DNA of 64,000 nt from Afipia sp. (GTDB taxonomy: Bacteria; Pseudomonadota; Alphaproteobacteria; Rhizobiales; Xanthobacteraceae). The notes below the pieces were generated by a model. That model had not been told where the DNA came from. It did not search any database and saw only the letters and a program-made list of their open reading frames with translations. Location of the stretch: contig JAFKER010000017.1 in assembly GCA_017308595.1 (NCBI GenBank), positions 82,889-146,888 on the forward strand. Direction: 5' to 3'. Position numbers and translations under genes: made by a program. This document shows positions 1-10,247 of the stretch, in pieces (position 1 is the stretch's first letter; the number at the start of each line of letters is the position of its first letter).

Positions 1-83
1 AGGCACAACATCACCATCAGTGCGACAGCCGTTGCGTTCAAGGGACGCCCGGCAGGTGCGATCTTCAAGTTTTGTGGTGACAT
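1..83 (-). CDS. EamA/DMT-family transporter, N-terminal fragment
   Basis: Reading in from the left edge on the minus strand, an ATG at 83 opens a frame of 27 codons that stays open to the edge. It begins MSPQNLKIAPAGRPLN and turns hydrophobic (ATAVALMVMLC), the usual start of a drug/metabolite transporter whose first helix follows a short cytoplasmic tail. A GGGGA stretch about 5 bases upstream is a fair ribosome binding site. It sits 40 bases downstream of the Zur-type gene on the same strand and may share its transcript. Only the start is visible, so the family call is an inference from the N-terminal pattern. Confidence 0.45.
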   Translation of the reverse strand, partial: MSPQNLKIAPAGRPLNATAVALMVMLC

Positions 84-123
84 AGATCCCCGTGCCCGGC
101 TTTTCGCCGTGTTCTTGTTGGCT

Positions 124-615
124 TCAAGCGGCCCGCTGACAATGGGCGCAGGTGCCGGTGATTTCCACCACCGACAGTTTCGGCGCAAACCCCGTTCCGC
201 GCGCGGCGTCGTTGAAACTCTGCGCCAGCGGCGCCGCAGGAATCTCGCCGACCGATCCGCAGGTCTCGCAGATCAGGAAAGCGACCACCGCCGTTTCATC
301 GTGATTGTGCGCGCAAGCAAGAAACGCATTGCGGCTTTCGATGCGATGGACCAGTCCGTTGTCCATCAGAAAGTCCAGCGCGCGATAGACCGTGATCGGC
401 GCCGGACGCGGCATGGTCTTGGCGAGTTCGTCGATCACTTCATACGCGCCGAGCGGCCGATGGCTCGACAGCAGCGCGCCGAGAACCTGCCTGCGGATCG
501 GCGTGAACTTCTGACCCCGGCCGACGCAGACTTTTTCGGCGTGGGAAAACGCGTCCTCGGCGCAACGTCCGTGGTCGTGATCCGGATCGGGAAATGCAGG
601 CTTCGCGGGTTTCAT
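124..615 (-). CDS. zur: Fur-family regulator, Zur-type
   Basis: A 163-residue Fur-superfamily repressor if started at ATG 615; the frame stays open upstream to a TTG at 690, but family members usually begin near the KPAFP-DHDHGRC segment, so 615 is preferred. Visible are the winged-helix segment (GQKFTPIRRQVL...APITVYRALDFL), a His-rich metal segment (CAHNHDE) and two structural zinc pairs, CETC and the C-terminal CAHC. The His/Cys-rich DHDHGRC start and the CAHNHDE segment are more like Zur than Fur or PerR. It would repress zinc-uptake genes when zinc is replete. No znu transporter genes are visible; the neighbour downstream is a DMT carrier. Confidence 0.8.
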   Translation of the reverse strand: MKPAKPAFPDPDHDHGRCAEDAFSHAEKVCVGRGQKFTPIRRQVLGALLSSHRPLGAYEVIDELAKTMPRPAPITVYRALDFLMDNGLVHRIESRNAFLACAHNHDETAVVAFLICETCGSVGEIPAAPLAQSFNDAARGTGFAPKLSVVEITGTCAHCQRAA

Positions 616-751
616 CAGCTCAATATGTAGTGCGGTTGCCCCGATTCCGCTCATAATTTCGGCGACATGGGTTGCCTGAATATCTTGCAATGCACCATTT
701 TCTATTGCGTCGCATCATAAAAGTCCCAAATCAGGTGTCTACAACAGATTG

Positions 752-1906
752 ATGGACACCAAAGCGACTATTCGCACCCGTTCGAAGAGAAAGAAGCGCA
801 TGGCGACCGCTCTCAAAACCTATCTCGACAATTTCGCGCCATGGAACTTCGGCGGCCAACGCAAGCCGAGCGGAGCCAAGAAGATCAATCTCGCGCTTCA
901 GGGCGGCGGATCGCATGGCGCGTTTACCTGGGGCGTGCTGGATCAATTTCTTGCGGACGGGCGGCTCGAGATCACCGGCATTTCCGGTGCGTCGGCCGGC
1001 GCCATGAATGCCGTGATGCTCGCCGACGGCCTGACCCGCGGCGGACCGGATGAAGCCCGCAAGCGTCTTGCGGACTTCTGGCGCGCCATCAGCACCGGCG
1101 GAGACCTGCCGCCGATTCCGCGCGCGATGACCGACCGGATGATTTCACTGATGCCGTTCGTGGCCACGCCGATGCAAAACTGGTTCGAAGCGATGGCGCG
1201 TTACTTCTCGCCATATGAGCTCAATCCCCTCAACATCAATCCGCTCAGCCAGTTGATCGAACGCCTTGTCGATTTCGATGCGCTGCGTGCGAATACCGAT
1301 CTTGCGCTCTATGTCTCTGCAACCAACGTCCACACTGGCCGCTTGCGCATATTCGCGAACGAGAAGATCACCGCGGACGTCGTGATGGCGTCGGCAGCAT
1401 TGCCATTCATGTTTCGCGCTGTCGAAATCGAAGGCGTGCCCTATTGGGACGGCGGATACATGGGCAACCCTGCGATCTTTCCCTTTCTGCACGCAACCGA
1501 AGCGGAAGATGTCGTGGTGGTGCAGATCAATCCGATATCGCGCGACACCACGCCGAAAACCTCCGGCGAAATCATCAACCGTCTGAATGAAATCACATTC
1601 AACTCAGCGCTGATTTCAGAATTGCGCACCATGGATTTCGTCAACCAATTGATTGACGACGGCCGGCTGCCGCGCGGCACCGGCAAGGATCAGTACCGCA
1701 GGCTCAACATTCACCGCATCGATCTCGGTGTTCTCGGCAACCGCCTCGCGGCCTCCAGCAAGATGAAAACCGACTATGAATTTTTCGAACTGCTGCACCG
1801 GGCAGGCAAACGCGCGGCCAAGAAATTCCTGGACACCCATTTCGACGATATCGGCCGCAGAAGCACGATCGACCTCGCCGCGGAATCCGGCGTCGAATGG
1901 GCGTAA
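752..1906 (+). CDS. Patatin-like phospholipase
   Basis: Patatin-fold acyl hydrolase, probably acting on phospholipids or other acyl esters. The oxyanion-hole segment LALQGGGSHGAFTWGVLD lies at about residues 47-64, the nucleophile elbow GISGASAG at 76-83 (Ser81), and the catalytic Asp in the DGG of YWDGGYMGN near residue 236. The first ATG is 752 but has no clear ribosome binding site; ATG 800 follows AGAGAAAGAAG and would give a 368-residue protein starting MATALKTYLDNFAPW, so the start is uncertain. There is no signal peptide. It stands alone, divergent from zur. Confidence 0.85.
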   Translation: MDTKATIRTRSKRKKRMATALKTYLDNFAPWNFGGQRKPSGAKKINLALQGGGSHGAFTWGVLDQFLADGRLEITGISGASAGAMNAVMLADGLTRGGPDEARKRLADFWRAISTGGDLPPIPRAMTDRMISLMPFVATPMQNWFEAMARYFSPYELNPLNINPLSQLIERLVDFDALRANTDLALYVSATNVHTGRLRIFANEKITADVVMASAALPFMFRAVEIEGVPYWDGGYMGNPAIFPFLHATEAEDVVVVQINPISRDTTPKTSGEIINRLNEITFNSALISELRTMDFVNQLIDDGRLPRGTGKDQYRRLNIHRIDLGVLGNRLAASSKMKTDYEFFELLHRAGKRAAKKFLDTHFDDIGRRSTIDLAAESGVEWA

Positions 1907-1991
1907 TCACCTAATATATTGAGATAATTGGCATATTACCTTCCATGCAGGCCTGCATAGGTCATATCCGGAGGTGGGACTCCCCGAATTA

Positions 1992-2020
1992 ATAAGCAAG
2001 CTTATCATAGCTCAGCTTAT
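1992..2020. promoter_or_regulatory. Candidate MarR operator
   Basis: A perfect inverted repeat ATAAGC-AA-GCTTAT (1992-2005) is followed by a third GCTTAT at 2015-2020, ending 13 bases before the marR start codon and just ahead of its GGAG ribosome binding site. Position and symmetry fit an autoregulatory MarR site. Binding is inferred. Confidence 0.5.
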
Positions 2021-2033
2021 CGACGGAGCCACC

Positions 2034-2507
2034 ATGCCCCGGACCAACGCCGATTTTCTATTCGCCCTGTTCGAGACCCAGCGCATGTTGCGGCTTTATG
2101 CGGACAAGCTGGCGGTGCGTCATGGCATCACGCGCGCGCAATGGGCCGTGCTGGCGAAACTCGAACGCACCGAGGGGCTAAAGCAGTCCGAACTCGCCGA
2201 CATGATGGAAATGCAGCCGATCACGCTGACACGCCTGATCGACAGGCTCTGCAACAACGATTTGATCGAGCGGCGCGAAGACCCGAAAGACCGCCGCGCC
2301 AACCGCCTTTATCTGCGGCCAGCCGCGCGCCCAATGCTTGCGCAACTCGCCAAGCTTCGCGCCGAGATCACACAAACCGCTCTGAACCATCTCACCGGTG
2401 CGGAAGCCGACGCACTGGCCGGACAACTTGAACTTATCAAGGACAACGTCCGCGACGCGCTTCAGGCCGTCAGCGATACAAAACTCAAGGAGTCGCGTTA
2501 TGGCTGA
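2034..2507 (+). CDS. MarR-family transcriptional regulator
   Basis: A 157-residue MarR repressor. The winged helix-turn-helix runs through LKQSELADMMEMQPITLTRLIDRL with the wing at REDPKDRRANRLYL, as in MarR/EmrR/SlyA proteins. ATG 2034 is chosen because GGAG lies 6 bases upstream; the longer open frame starting at 1974 would run across the candidate operator. The stop codon overlaps the start of the EmrA-like gene, so the three genes form one efflux operon that this protein probably represses until a phenolic or similar ligand releases it. Confidence 0.85.
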   Translation: MPRTNADFLFALFETQRMLRLYADKLAVRHGITRAQWAVLAKLERTEGLKQSELADMMEMQPITLTRLIDRLCNNDLIERREDPKDRRANRLYLRPAARPMLAQLAKLRAEITQTALNHLTGAEADALAGQLELIKDNVRDALQAVSDTKLKESRYG

Positions 2508-3660
2508 TCAAGTGGTCAAGTTTCCCGCCGAACAGAAACTGACGGAAACAGCAGCCCCGGGGACAGACTCGCCGCGCAAAAGCTGGGGCCAGTTCGTGCG
2601 CGAAAAGCGGCGCACACTTCTTCTCGTCGTGGTCCCTCTGATCGCTCTTATCGGCGGCGTCGCATTCTATTTGTCCGGCGGGCGCTATGCGTCCACCGAT
2701 GACGCCTATGTCGGCGCGCAGAAGGTGCTGATCACACCGGATATCTCAGGCAAGATTCAGAAAGTTCTCATCAAGGAAGGCCAGAAGGTCAAGGCCGGCG
2801 ACGAACTGTTCGAGATCGATCCAGTGCCGTTCCGCTTCGCGCTCCAGCAGGCCAAGGCTACGCTCGAAACCGCGAAGACCAGTTACAATAACTTGCGCGA
2901 CAATGTGAAAATCTACGCGCAGATGCTCGACCTCGCCAAACAGGGCGTCGACCTGAAGCAGCGCGATGTGGAGCGCAAGGCATCGCTGGTGAAGTCGCAA
3001 TCCGGCTCGCAACTCGATCTCGACACCTCGACCACCAATCTCGTGCTCGCGCGCGCCCAGCTTGAACTCCTGCAGCAGCAGCTTGCCACCGCCAACAATC
3101 AACTGCTCGGCAATCCCGATCTGCCGCTCGAGGAATTCCCGCCTTACTTCCAGGCGAAAGCAGCCCTCGATCAGGCACAACGCAATCTGGATCATACAGT
3201 TCTACGCGCGCCGATCGACGGCACGGCGACGCAGGTGGACAGCATTCAGCTCGGGCGTTTCGTGACTGCGGGTGCGCCTGTGTTCAGCGTGATCGACGAT
3301 ACCCATCCGTGGGTCGATGCAAATTTGAAGGAGTCCGACCTCACCTATGTCGCCAACGGACAGCCGGTGACCATGTCGATCGACGCATTTCCGGATCACA
3401 CCTTCAAAGGTACGGTTGGCTCGCTCAGCCCCGGCACCGGCGCGCAGTTCGCGATCCTGCCGCCACAGAACTCCACCGGCAATTTCGTGAAGGTCGTTCA
3501 GCGCGTCCCGGTGCGCATTTACTTCGACGCGAATGATCCAGCCGTTCGGAAGCTCAAGGCCGGCATGAGCACATTTGTCTGGGTTGATACCGGCCATAAG
3601 CGGACGCTCGCCGGCCTCTTCGGATTTTCCTCCGCCTCGGCGCAGGAGAAGACCCCGTGA
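2500..3660 (+). CDS. EmrA/HlyD-type membrane fusion protein
   Basis: A 386-residue periplasmic adaptor. One membrane anchor (about residues 40-58) follows a charged cytoplasmic tail, then the barrel-sandwich segment STDDAYVGAQKVLITPDISGKI, an alpha-helical hairpin at roughly 105-215, and the second lipoyl half (LDHTVLRAPIDGTATQ). This order is that of EmrA. It starts at ATG 2500 behind AAGGAG, overlapping the end of marR by 8 bases, and its own stop overlaps the next start. It would link the EmrB-like pump to an outer-membrane channel; none is encoded nearby. Confidence 0.88.
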   Translation: MADQVVKFPAEQKLTETAAPGTDSPRKSWGQFVREKRRTLLLVVVPLIALIGGVAFYLSGGRYASTDDAYVGAQKVLITPDISGKIQKVLIKEGQKVKAGDELFEIDPVPFRFALQQAKATLETAKTSYNNLRDNVKIYAQMLDLAKQGVDLKQRDVERKASLVKSQSGSQLDLDTSTTNLVLARAQLELLQQQLATANNQLLGNPDLPLEEFPPYFQAKAALDQAQRNLDHTVLRAPIDGTATQVDSIQLGRFVTAGAPVFSVIDDTHPWVDANLKESDLTYVANGQPVTMSIDAFPDHTFKGTVGSLSPGTGAQFAILPPQNSTGNFVKVVQRVPVRIYFDANDPAVRKLKAGMSTFVWVDTGHKRTLAGLFGFSSASAQEKTP

Positions 3661-5219
3661 CCGTCGCCTCCGCCTCCATGGCGGCGGTCCCGGGGTTTCG
3701 CCGCAATATGGTTACGGTCTGCGCCATGACCGCGACCATCATGCAGGCACTCGACACAACAATTGCCAACGTCGCACTGCCTTACATGCAGGGCACACTC
3801 TCCGCCTCGCAAGACCAGATCAACTGGGTTCTCACCTCCTACATCGTGGCCGCGGCGATCATGACCGCGCCGGTCGGCTGGATCGCCAACCGTTTCGGGC
3901 GGAAGAAGGTTTTCATCGTCTGCTCCGCAGGCTTCACAGCGGCGTCGGTAATGTGCGGCCTCGCGCAGGACATCACCCAGATGGTGCTGTTCCGCCTGCT
4001 CCAGGGCGTGTTCGGCGCTGCATTGGTCCCACTCTCGCAGGCGGTGATGCTGGACTCCTACGCGCTGCATGAGCGCGCCAAGGCGATGTCGATCTGGGGC
4101 ATGGGCGTGATGCTCGGCCCTATCATGGGCCCATCGCTCGGCGCGTGGCTAACGGAAACCTATTCCTGGCACTGGGTGTTCTTCGTCAACCTGCCGTTCG
4201 GCATCGTGACCGTTCTCGGTCTCATGGCTTTCATGGACGAGACGAAACAAAATCACGATCTGCGGTTCGACTGGTTCGGCTTTGGTGCGCTCGCTATCGG
4301 CATCGGTTCGATGCAGCTGGCGCTGGATCGCGGCGAACAGCTCGGCTGGCTGGAATCCCCGGAGATCGTGGCGGAGGCGATCATCTCTGTCATCGGCTTC
4401 TATTACTTCTTCGCCCACTCCTTCACGACAAAGCGACCGTTCATTCAGTTCGCGATCTTCAGGGATCGCAACTTCATCAGCGGCTGCATCTTCATGGCGA
4501 TCATGGGTCTCGTACTCTACAGCACCATGGCGCTGGCCTCACCCTATCTGCAGAACGTGATCGGCTATCCGATCATGACGGCGGGCCTGCTGCTCGCGAC
4601 CCGTGGCGGGGGCACGTTCGTCGCCATGATGCTGGTCGGGCGCATGATGAAATACGTCGAGGCCCGCACCTTGATTGCAAGCGGCATGTTGCTGATGTCG
4701 GTGTCGCTGTATTTCATGACCCAGTGGACCGATCAAACCGGCGTCTGGACCATCGTTGTTATCAGCGTCGCACAGGGCTTTGGACTCGGGCTGGTGTTCG
4801 TGCCACTGAGTACCGTCGCGTTCCTGACACTGCCCAACGAGTTACGCACCGACGGCACATCCATGCTGACCTTGATGCGCAACGTCGCCAGTTCCATCGG
4901 CATTTCCGTGGTGATCGCCAAGCTGACATCAGGCGGACGAGAAAGCTACGCGATCCTCAACGAGCACGTCACGCCGTTCAATCAGGCGATGCAAATGCCG
5001 GACGTCGCGGGCATCCTCAACATGAACACGGATTCCGGCCGCGCGATCATGGATGTTCTGATCGGGACACAGGCCCAGATCATCGCGTTCGCACACGACT
5101 ACCAGATGGTGATGATCGTCACGCTGTGCGCGATTCCGCTGGCGATGATGATCGGATCGACCAAAGCAGCGCTGCGGCAGCAATCGCAGAGCTCCGATCA
5201 TGCCACGGTGATGGACTAG
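3657..5219 (+). CDS. DHA2-family MFS efflux pump (EmrB/QacA type)
   Basis: A 520-residue, 14-helix proton-driven drug exporter. It shows the helix-1 motif QALDTTIANVALPYMQG, motif A GWIANRFGRKKVF between helices 2 and 3, and the helix-5 antiporter region GVMLGPIMGPSLGAWL. The GTG start at 3657 overlaps the upstream TGA as GTGA; ATG 3678 is an alternative. It pairs with the EmrA-like adaptor to expel hydrophobic compounds across the inner membrane. The substrate cannot be read from the sequence. Confidence 0.9.
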   Translation: MTVASASMAAVPGFRRNMVTVCAMTATIMQALDTTIANVALPYMQGTLSASQDQINWVLTSYIVAAAIMTAPVGWIANRFGRKKVFIVCSAGFTAASVMCGLAQDITQMVLFRLLQGVFGAALVPLSQAVMLDSYALHERAKAMSIWGMGVMLGPIMGPSLGAWLTETYSWHWVFFVNLPFGIVTVLGLMAFMDETKQNHDLRFDWFGFGALAIGIGSMQLALDRGEQLGWLESPEIVAEAIISVIGFYYFFAHSFTTKRPFIQFAIFRDRNFISGCIFMAIMGLVLYSTMALASPYLQNVIGYPIMTAGLLLATRGGGTFVAMMLVGRMMKYVEARTLIASGMLLMSVSLYFMTQWTDQTGVWTIVVISVAQGFGLGLVFVPLSTVAFLTLPNELRTDGTSMLTLMRNVASSIGISVVIAKLTSGGRESYAILNEHVTPFNQAMQMPDVAGILNMNTDSGRAIMDVLIGTQAQIIAFAHDYQMVMIVTLCAIPLAMMIGSTKAALRQQSQSSDHATVMD

Positions 5220-5246
5220 GCGGCCCGAACGGGTTTCAGAAAGTCA

Positions 5247-5276
5247 AGCGGGGAGCCTTGGCTCCCCGCTTTTGTT
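5247..5276. terminator. Rho-independent terminator
   Basis: An 11-base perfect stem (AGCGGGGAGCC / GGCTCCCCGCT) with a very tight loop is followed by TTTGTT on the plus strand. It lies between the converging efflux operon and pcaF. Confidence 0.8.
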
Positions 5277-5292
5277 AAATCCGCAGATAAGA

Positions 5293-6498
5293 TCAATTGA
5301 CCTTTTCAATAGCCGCTGCAGCACCCTGCCCGACGCCGACGCACATGGTCGCCAGCGCGTACTTGCCGCCGCGCTTCTCGAGGCCATGCACAGCGGTGAG
5401 AACGAGCCTGGCACCGCTCATGCCGAGCGGATGGCCAAGCGCAATCGCACCGCCATGCGGATTGACGAAATCCGCATCTTCCTTGACGCCGAGCTGGCGC
5501 AACACCGCGATGCCCTGCGACGCGAAAGCCTCATTGAGTTCGATCAGGTCGATATCGCCGATCTTGAGGCCGAGCTTTTCCAGCAGCTTGCGCACGGCAG
5601 GCACAGGACCAATGCCCATGACGCGCGGCGCGACACCGGCGGAGGCATGGCCGAGCAGCTTGGCGCGCGGGGTGAGGCCGTGCTTCTTCACCCCCTCTTC
5701 CGATGCAAGGATGATCGCCGCCGCGCCGTCATTGACACCCGAGGCGTTGCCCGCAGTCACCGTGCCGTCCGGGCGCACGATCGGTTTCAGCTTGGCGAGG
5801 CCTTCGAGTGTCGTTTCGGGGCGCGGATGTTCGTCCTTGCCCACCGTGGTCGGGCCGGCCTTGCCAGGAATCGTGATCGGCGTGATTTCTTCCGCGAAGT
5901 AACCGGCGGCAATCGCCTTGCCAGCGCGCTGCTGCGAGCGAATTGCGAAGGCGTCCTGATCGGCACGCGAGATCTGATAGTCGGTCGCGACGTTCTCGCC
6001 AGTCTCCGGCATCGACTCGACGCCATACTGCTTTTTCATCAGCGGATTGATGAAACGCCAGCCGATGGTGGTGTCGTAGCTTTCCATGCTGCGCTGGAAA
6101 GGCTCGGACGCTTTGCCGGTGACGAACGGAGCACGGGTCATGGATTCGACGCCGCCCGCGATCGCGAAATCGATCTCGCCTGCCCGGATGGCGCGGGCCA
6201 TACCGCCGACCGCATCGAGGCCCGACGCGCAAAGCCGGTTGACCGTCATGCCGGGTACCGTTTCGGGCAGGCCCGCCAGCAACAGCGCCATGCGCGCCAC
6301 GTTGCGATTGTCTTCGCCTGCCTGATTGGCGCAGCCGTAGGACACTTCGTCCAGCGCGCCCCAGTCCGCCTTTGGATTGCGCTCCATCAGCGCCTTGATG
6401 GGGGCTGCGGCGAGATCGTCCGCGCGCACCTTGGCCAGCGATCCGCCGAACCGTCCGATAGGCGTACGCACAGCATCGCAAATATAAACATCACGCAT
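5293..6498 (-). CDS. pcaF: 3-oxoadipyl-CoA/acetyl-CoA thiolase
   Basis: A 401-residue degradative thiolase. The acylated Cys is C90 in [10 protein letters not shown]; the NEAFASQ segment, [15 protein letters not shown] (catalytic His) and the C-terminal CVGVGQG (second Cys) are all present. The start [20 protein letters not shown] and the overall wording match PcaF/PaaJ, which cleave 3-oxoadipyl-CoA to succinyl-CoA and acetyl-CoA in aromatic degradation. ATG 6498 lies 9 bases after GGGAGA; ATG 6504 is too close. No other pca genes are nearby, so a general beta-ketothiolase role remains possible. Confidence 0.88.
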   Translation of the reverse strand: MRDVYICDAVRTPIGRFGGSLAKVRADDLAAAPIKALMERNPKADWGALDEVSYGCANQAGEDNRNVARMALLLAGLPETVPGMTVNRLCASGLDAVGGMARAIRAGEIDFAIAGGVESMTRAPFVTGKASEPFQRSMESYDTTIGWRFINPLMKKQYGVESMPETGENVATDYQISRADQDAFAIRSQQRAGKAIAAGYFAEEITPITIPGKAGPTTVGKDEHPRPETTLEGLAKLKPIVRPDGTVTAGNASGVNDGAAAIILASEEGVKKHGLTPRAKLLGHASAGVAPRVMGIGPVPAVRKLLEKLGLKIGDIDLIELNEAFASQGIAVLRQLGVKEDADFVNPHGGAIALGHPLGMSGARLVLTAVHGLEKRGGKYALATMCVGVGQGAAAAIEKVN

Positions 6499-6706
6499 GG
6501 TCATTCTCCCTGAAAGTCCTGCGGGCGTTCGCGCGTCCGCTTCCGGCTGGCGAGAGTTTTAGGAAGCGTTGCGCGAGGCGTCAAACAATCCATGGCCGGA
6601 ACAGCGTCAAGACGCGGCAGGGCCGCTATGCACGGGACCCGCGCAAGGCGTGGAAAACGCTGCCTGCAATTCCACCATGCGAAAGAACTTTGCTAATGTT
6701 CGCCCT

Positions 6707-9439
6707 ATGACCATCCATTCCACGCCCCCCGCATCACCGACCGCCGAAGCCGCCGCACCCGAGGCCGCCGGGCGCGTCACGCCCATGATGGAACAGTACC
6801 TTGAGATCAAGGCGGCCAATCCCGGGCTGCTGCTGTTCTACCGAATGGGCGATTTCTACGAACTGTTCTTCGAGGATGCGGAAACCGCCTCGCGGGCGCT
6901 CGGCATCACACTGACCAAACGCGGCAAGCACATGGGTGAAGACATCCCGATGTGCGGCGTGCCGGTGGAACGCTCGGACGATTATTTGCATCGACTGATC
7001 GCGCTCGGCCATCGCGTGGCGGTTTGCGAGCAAACCGAGAACCCCGCCGAGGCCAAGAAGCGCGGCAACAAGAGCGTGGTCCGGCGTGACGTGGTCCGGC
7101 TGGTGACGCCCGGCACGCTGACCGAGGATACGCTACTCGATGCCAAGACCAACAATTACCTGCTGGCGATCGCGCGGACACGCGGCTCTTCATCGGCGAA
7201 CGACCGCATCGGCCTCGCATGGATCGATATTTCGACGGCAGAGTTCAGCGTCACCGAATGCGCCGCGAACGAACTCGGCGCGACGTTGGCACGGATCAAT
7301 CCAAATGAAGTGATCGTCACCGACGCGCTCTACTCCGATCCGGAACTGTCCGCGCTGTTCCGGACACTCGCCGCGGTGACGCCGGTGACACGCGACATTT
7401 TTGACGCCGCCACCGCCGAGCGGCGGCTATGCGATTATTTTGCCGTCGCAACCATGGACGGCTTCGGCGCGATGTCGCGGCTGGAAGCAACGGCTGCGGC
7501 TGCCGCCGTCACTTATGTCGACCGAACGCAGGTCGGCCAGCATCTGCCGCTGTCGCCACCGACGCGAGAAGCCGCGGGCACGACGATGGCCATCGATCCC
7601 GCCACCCGCGCCAATCTCGAACTCACGCGCACGCTGACAGGCGAACGTCGCGGCTCGCTGCTCGATGCCATCGACTGCACCGTGACCGCAGCTGGATCGC
7701 GATTGTTGGCGCAGCGCCTCGCAGCGCCCTTGACCGACAGCGCAGCGATCTCGCATCGGCTCGATGCCACCGCGATGTTCGCCGACGACAGCGCGGCACG
7801 CGACGATCTGCGCGGCATCCTGCGCGCGGCGCCGGATATTTCGCGGGCACTGGCGCGCCTGTCGGTCGGGCGCGGCGGCCCGCGCGATCTCGCAGCTTTG
7901 CGCGACGGCATTCTCGCCGCCGACAAGATTCTCGAACGTCTTGCGCGCATCGAGAAACTGCCGCGCGACATTTCGCTTGCGATTGAATCTCTGCGCCGTC
8001 CCTCGCGCGATCTCGCACGTGAATTTGCGCGCGGCCTTGCGGACGAACTGCCGCTGTTCAAACGCGACGGCGGCTTCGTCCGGGCTGGATACGAGGCGGC
8101 GCTCGACGAGACCCGCAACCTGCGCGACGCCTCGCGCCTCGTGGTGGCCGCGATGCAGGCTCGCTATGCCAACGACACCGGGATCAAGGGCCTCAAGATC
8201 CGGCACAACAACGTGCTCGGCTATTTCGTCGAGGTCACGGCGCAACACGGTGACAAGCTGATGACCGCACCGCTGAACGCGACGTTCATCCATCGCCAGA
8301 CGCTGGCGGGACAGGTTCGCTTCACAACGACGGAACTTGGCGAGATCGAAGCCAAGATCGCCAATGCCGGCGATCGTGCGCTCGGACTGGAACTGGAAAT
8401 CTTCGACCGGCTGTGCGCGCAAGCCGTTGCAGCAGGTGACGATCTGCGCGCCGCCGCGCACGCCTTCGCGCTGCTCGATGTCACATCGGCACTGGCGAAA
8501 CTCGCCGTCGACGAGAGCTACACGCGCCCTGTGGTCGACAACTCGCTGAAATTCTCCATCGAAGGCGGCCGTCATCCGGTGGTCGAGCAATCGCTGAAAC
8601 GCGACGGCCAGCCTTTCATTGCCAATGCCTGCGATCTCTCTCCGGGGCCGGCGCAATCATCGGGACAAATCTGGCTGATCACCGGTCCGAACATGGCCGG
8701 TAAATCGACTTTCCTGCGCCAGAACGCGCTGATCGCCCTGATGGCGCAGATCGGCAGCTTCGTGCCCGCGAAACTTGCCCATATCGGCATTGTCGACAGA
8801 CTGTTCTCCCGCGTCGGTGCCGCGGACGATCTGGCGCGCGGACGCTCGACCTTCATGGTCGAGATGGTGGAGACCGCGGCGATCCTCAATCAGGCCGGTG
8901 AACGTGCGCTGGTGATCCTGGACGAGATCGGGCGCGGCACCTCGACCTTTGACGGACTGTCGATCGCATGGGCCTCGATCGAACATCTGCATGAAAGCAA
9001 CCGCTGCCGCGCGCTGTTTGCCACGCACTACCACGAACTGACAGCACTCTCGGCCAACCTGCCCCGTCTGTTCAACGCGACCGTTCGCGTGAAGGAATGG
9101 CAAGGCGACGTGGTGTTCCTCCACGAAGTGCTGCCGGGGTCGGCGGATCGCTCCTACGGCATTCAGGTCGCCAAGCTCGCAGGACTTCCGGCTGCCGTTG
9201 TCGCCCGCGCGAAGTCGGTGCTGGCAAAACTCGAGGCGCAGGACCGCAACACCACGACCCGCGCGCTCATCGACGACCTGCCGCTCTTTGCGGTTCCCTC
9301 ACGCGCAGCACCGGAGCCGCAACCGCCAAGCGAGACCGACCAAGTTCTCGAAGCACTCAACGCGCTGCATCCCGACGAGATGTCTCCGCGTGAAGCGCTT
9401 GATGCGCTATATGCATTGAAAGCGAAGCTGCCGAAGTAA
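6707..9439 (+). CDS. mutS: DNA mismatch repair protein MutS
   Basis: A 910-residue MutS. The mismatch-reading F-Y-E motif is at residues 50-52 ([10 protein letters not shown]); the connector, lever and clamp regions follow; the ATPase has Walker [10 protein letters not shown] near residue 660, Walker [16 protein letters not shown] and the helix-turn-helix dimerisation tail ([20 protein letters not shown]). It recognises mismatches as a dimer and recruits MutL. The start [16 protein letters not shown] is chosen because the upstream open frame lacks MutS character. It converges on the osmC-like gene with 5 bases between stops. Confidence 0.97.
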   Translation: MTIHSTPPASPTAEAAAPEAAGRVTPMMEQYLEIKAANPGLLLFYRMGDFYELFFEDAETASRALGITLTKRGKHMGEDIPMCGVPVERSDDYLHRLIALGHRVAVCEQTENPAEAKKRGNKSVVRRDVVRLVTPGTLTEDTLLDAKTNNYLLAIARTRGSSSANDRIGLAWIDISTAEFSVTECAANELGATLARINPNEVIVTDALYSDPELSALFRTLAAVTPVTRDIFDAATAERRLCDYFAVATMDGFGAMSRLEATAAAAAVTYVDRTQVGQHLPLSPPTREAAGTTMAIDPATRANLELTRTLTGERRGSLLDAIDCTVTAAGSRLLAQRLAAPLTDSAAISHRLDATAMFADDSAARDDLRGILRAAPDISRALARLSVGRGGPRDLAALRDGILAADKILERLARIEKLPRDISLAIESLRRPSRDLAREFARGLADELPLFKRDGGFVRAGYEAALDETRNLRDASRLVVAAMQARYANDTGIKGLKIRHNNVLGYFVEVTAQHGDKLMTAPLNATFIHRQTLAGQVRFTTTELGEIEAKIANAGDRALGLELEIFDRLCAQAVAAGDDLRAAAHAFALLDVTSALAKLAVDESYTRPVVDNSLKFSIEGGRHPVVEQSLKRDGQPFIANACDLSPGPAQSSGQIWLITGPNMAGKSTFLRQNALIALMAQIGSFVPAKLAHIGIVDRLFSRVGAADDLARGRSTFMVEMVETAAILNQAGERALVILDEIGRGTSTFDGLSIAWASIEHLHESNRCRALFATHYHELTALSANLPRLFNATVRVKEWQGDVVFLHEVLPGSADRSYGIQVAKLAGLPAAVVARAKSVLAKLEAQDRNTTTRALIDDLPLFAVPSRAAPEPQPPSETDQVLEALNALHPDEMSPREALDALYALKAKLPK

Positions 9440-9444
9440 CGCGA

Positions 9445-9957
9445 TCAGACCCGATTGATCGACACGCTGGTCTTCGGGCCGTTCTTGATGGTCTGATAAA
9501 CCACGCAATAACGCTCGGTGAGTTTCAGAAGCTGATCAAGCTTGTCTTGCGGCGCTTCCGTGTCGACATCGAACCGGAGACGGATTTCCGCAAAACCCAC
9601 CGGCGCTGCCTTGTCCACGCCAAGCGTGCCGCGAAAATCGAGATCGCCTTCGGCAACAACATTGCCGGATTTCAGCGGCGCGTCGATGGCAGTCGCCACC
9701 GATTTCAGCGTCACACCTGCGCAGGCCACCAGCGCCTCAAGCAGCATGTCGCCCGAGCACAGCTCAAGGCCCGAACCGCCGGTCGCCGGATGCAGACCGG
9801 CAATCGCCGCAGCCGCCTTTCCGGTTTCGACTTTGCAGGACAGGCCCTCGCTGTCGAGCGAACCCTTCGCTTTCAAGGTGATGAAAGCCGCCTTCGGGTC
9901 GCTCTTGTAGCGATCCTTGATCGGCGCCTGCATGGCGCGCAGTTCGGTCGAATCCAT
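9445..9957 (-). CDS. OsmC/Ohr-family protein
   Basis: A 170-residue OsmC-superfamily protein. The family's two redox cysteines are represented by C88 region ALVACAGVTLKSVA and the late YCVVYQTIK; SGLELCSGDMLLEALVACAG is the typical central helix. Members reduce organic or lipid hydroperoxides with lipoylated or dithiol donors, though many homologues are uncharacterised. The ATG at 9957 follows AGGGATC. Divergent from glnD. Confidence 0.8.
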   Translation of the reverse strand: MDSTELRAMQAPIKDRYKSDPKAAFITLKAKGSLDSEGLSCKVETGKAAAAIAGLHPATGGSGLELCSGDMLLEALVACAGVTLKSVATAIDAPLKSGNVVAEGDLDFRGTLGVDKAAPVGFAEIRLRFDVDTEAPQDKLDQLLKLTERYCVVYQTIKNGPKTSVSINRV

Positions 9958-10247
9958 GATCCCTGTTCTCCATCTTCACCCGGATCAACATCCGCCGCCG
10001 GCGGCTTATTCCCCATTATGTCCCGCTGCCGGCGGCAGGCAAATTCACCCGCGGCGCGCCTTTCTTATAGGTGGAATATGGATATATATTTCAACAAGAT
10101 ACACGATCCTGTCAGCGGGGCGGAAGTTGCAGATATGCATCGCGCAACAGAGGCGGCTTTCGCCAGCAGGCAAGAAAACAGCTCAAACGGCTGTTTCCGC
10201 CGCAATCGGCTGATGACACCGCTGTTGCCGTCCGTTATCCGGGTAGG

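Noticed and set aside
5272-6513. A 413-codon plus-strand frame opposite pcaF
   Set aside because: Shadow of the thiolase gene, whose catalytic residues are all present on the minus strand.
7427-8656. A 409-codon minus-strand frame inside mutS
   Set aside because: Antisense to conserved MutS domains with no start signal or family motif.
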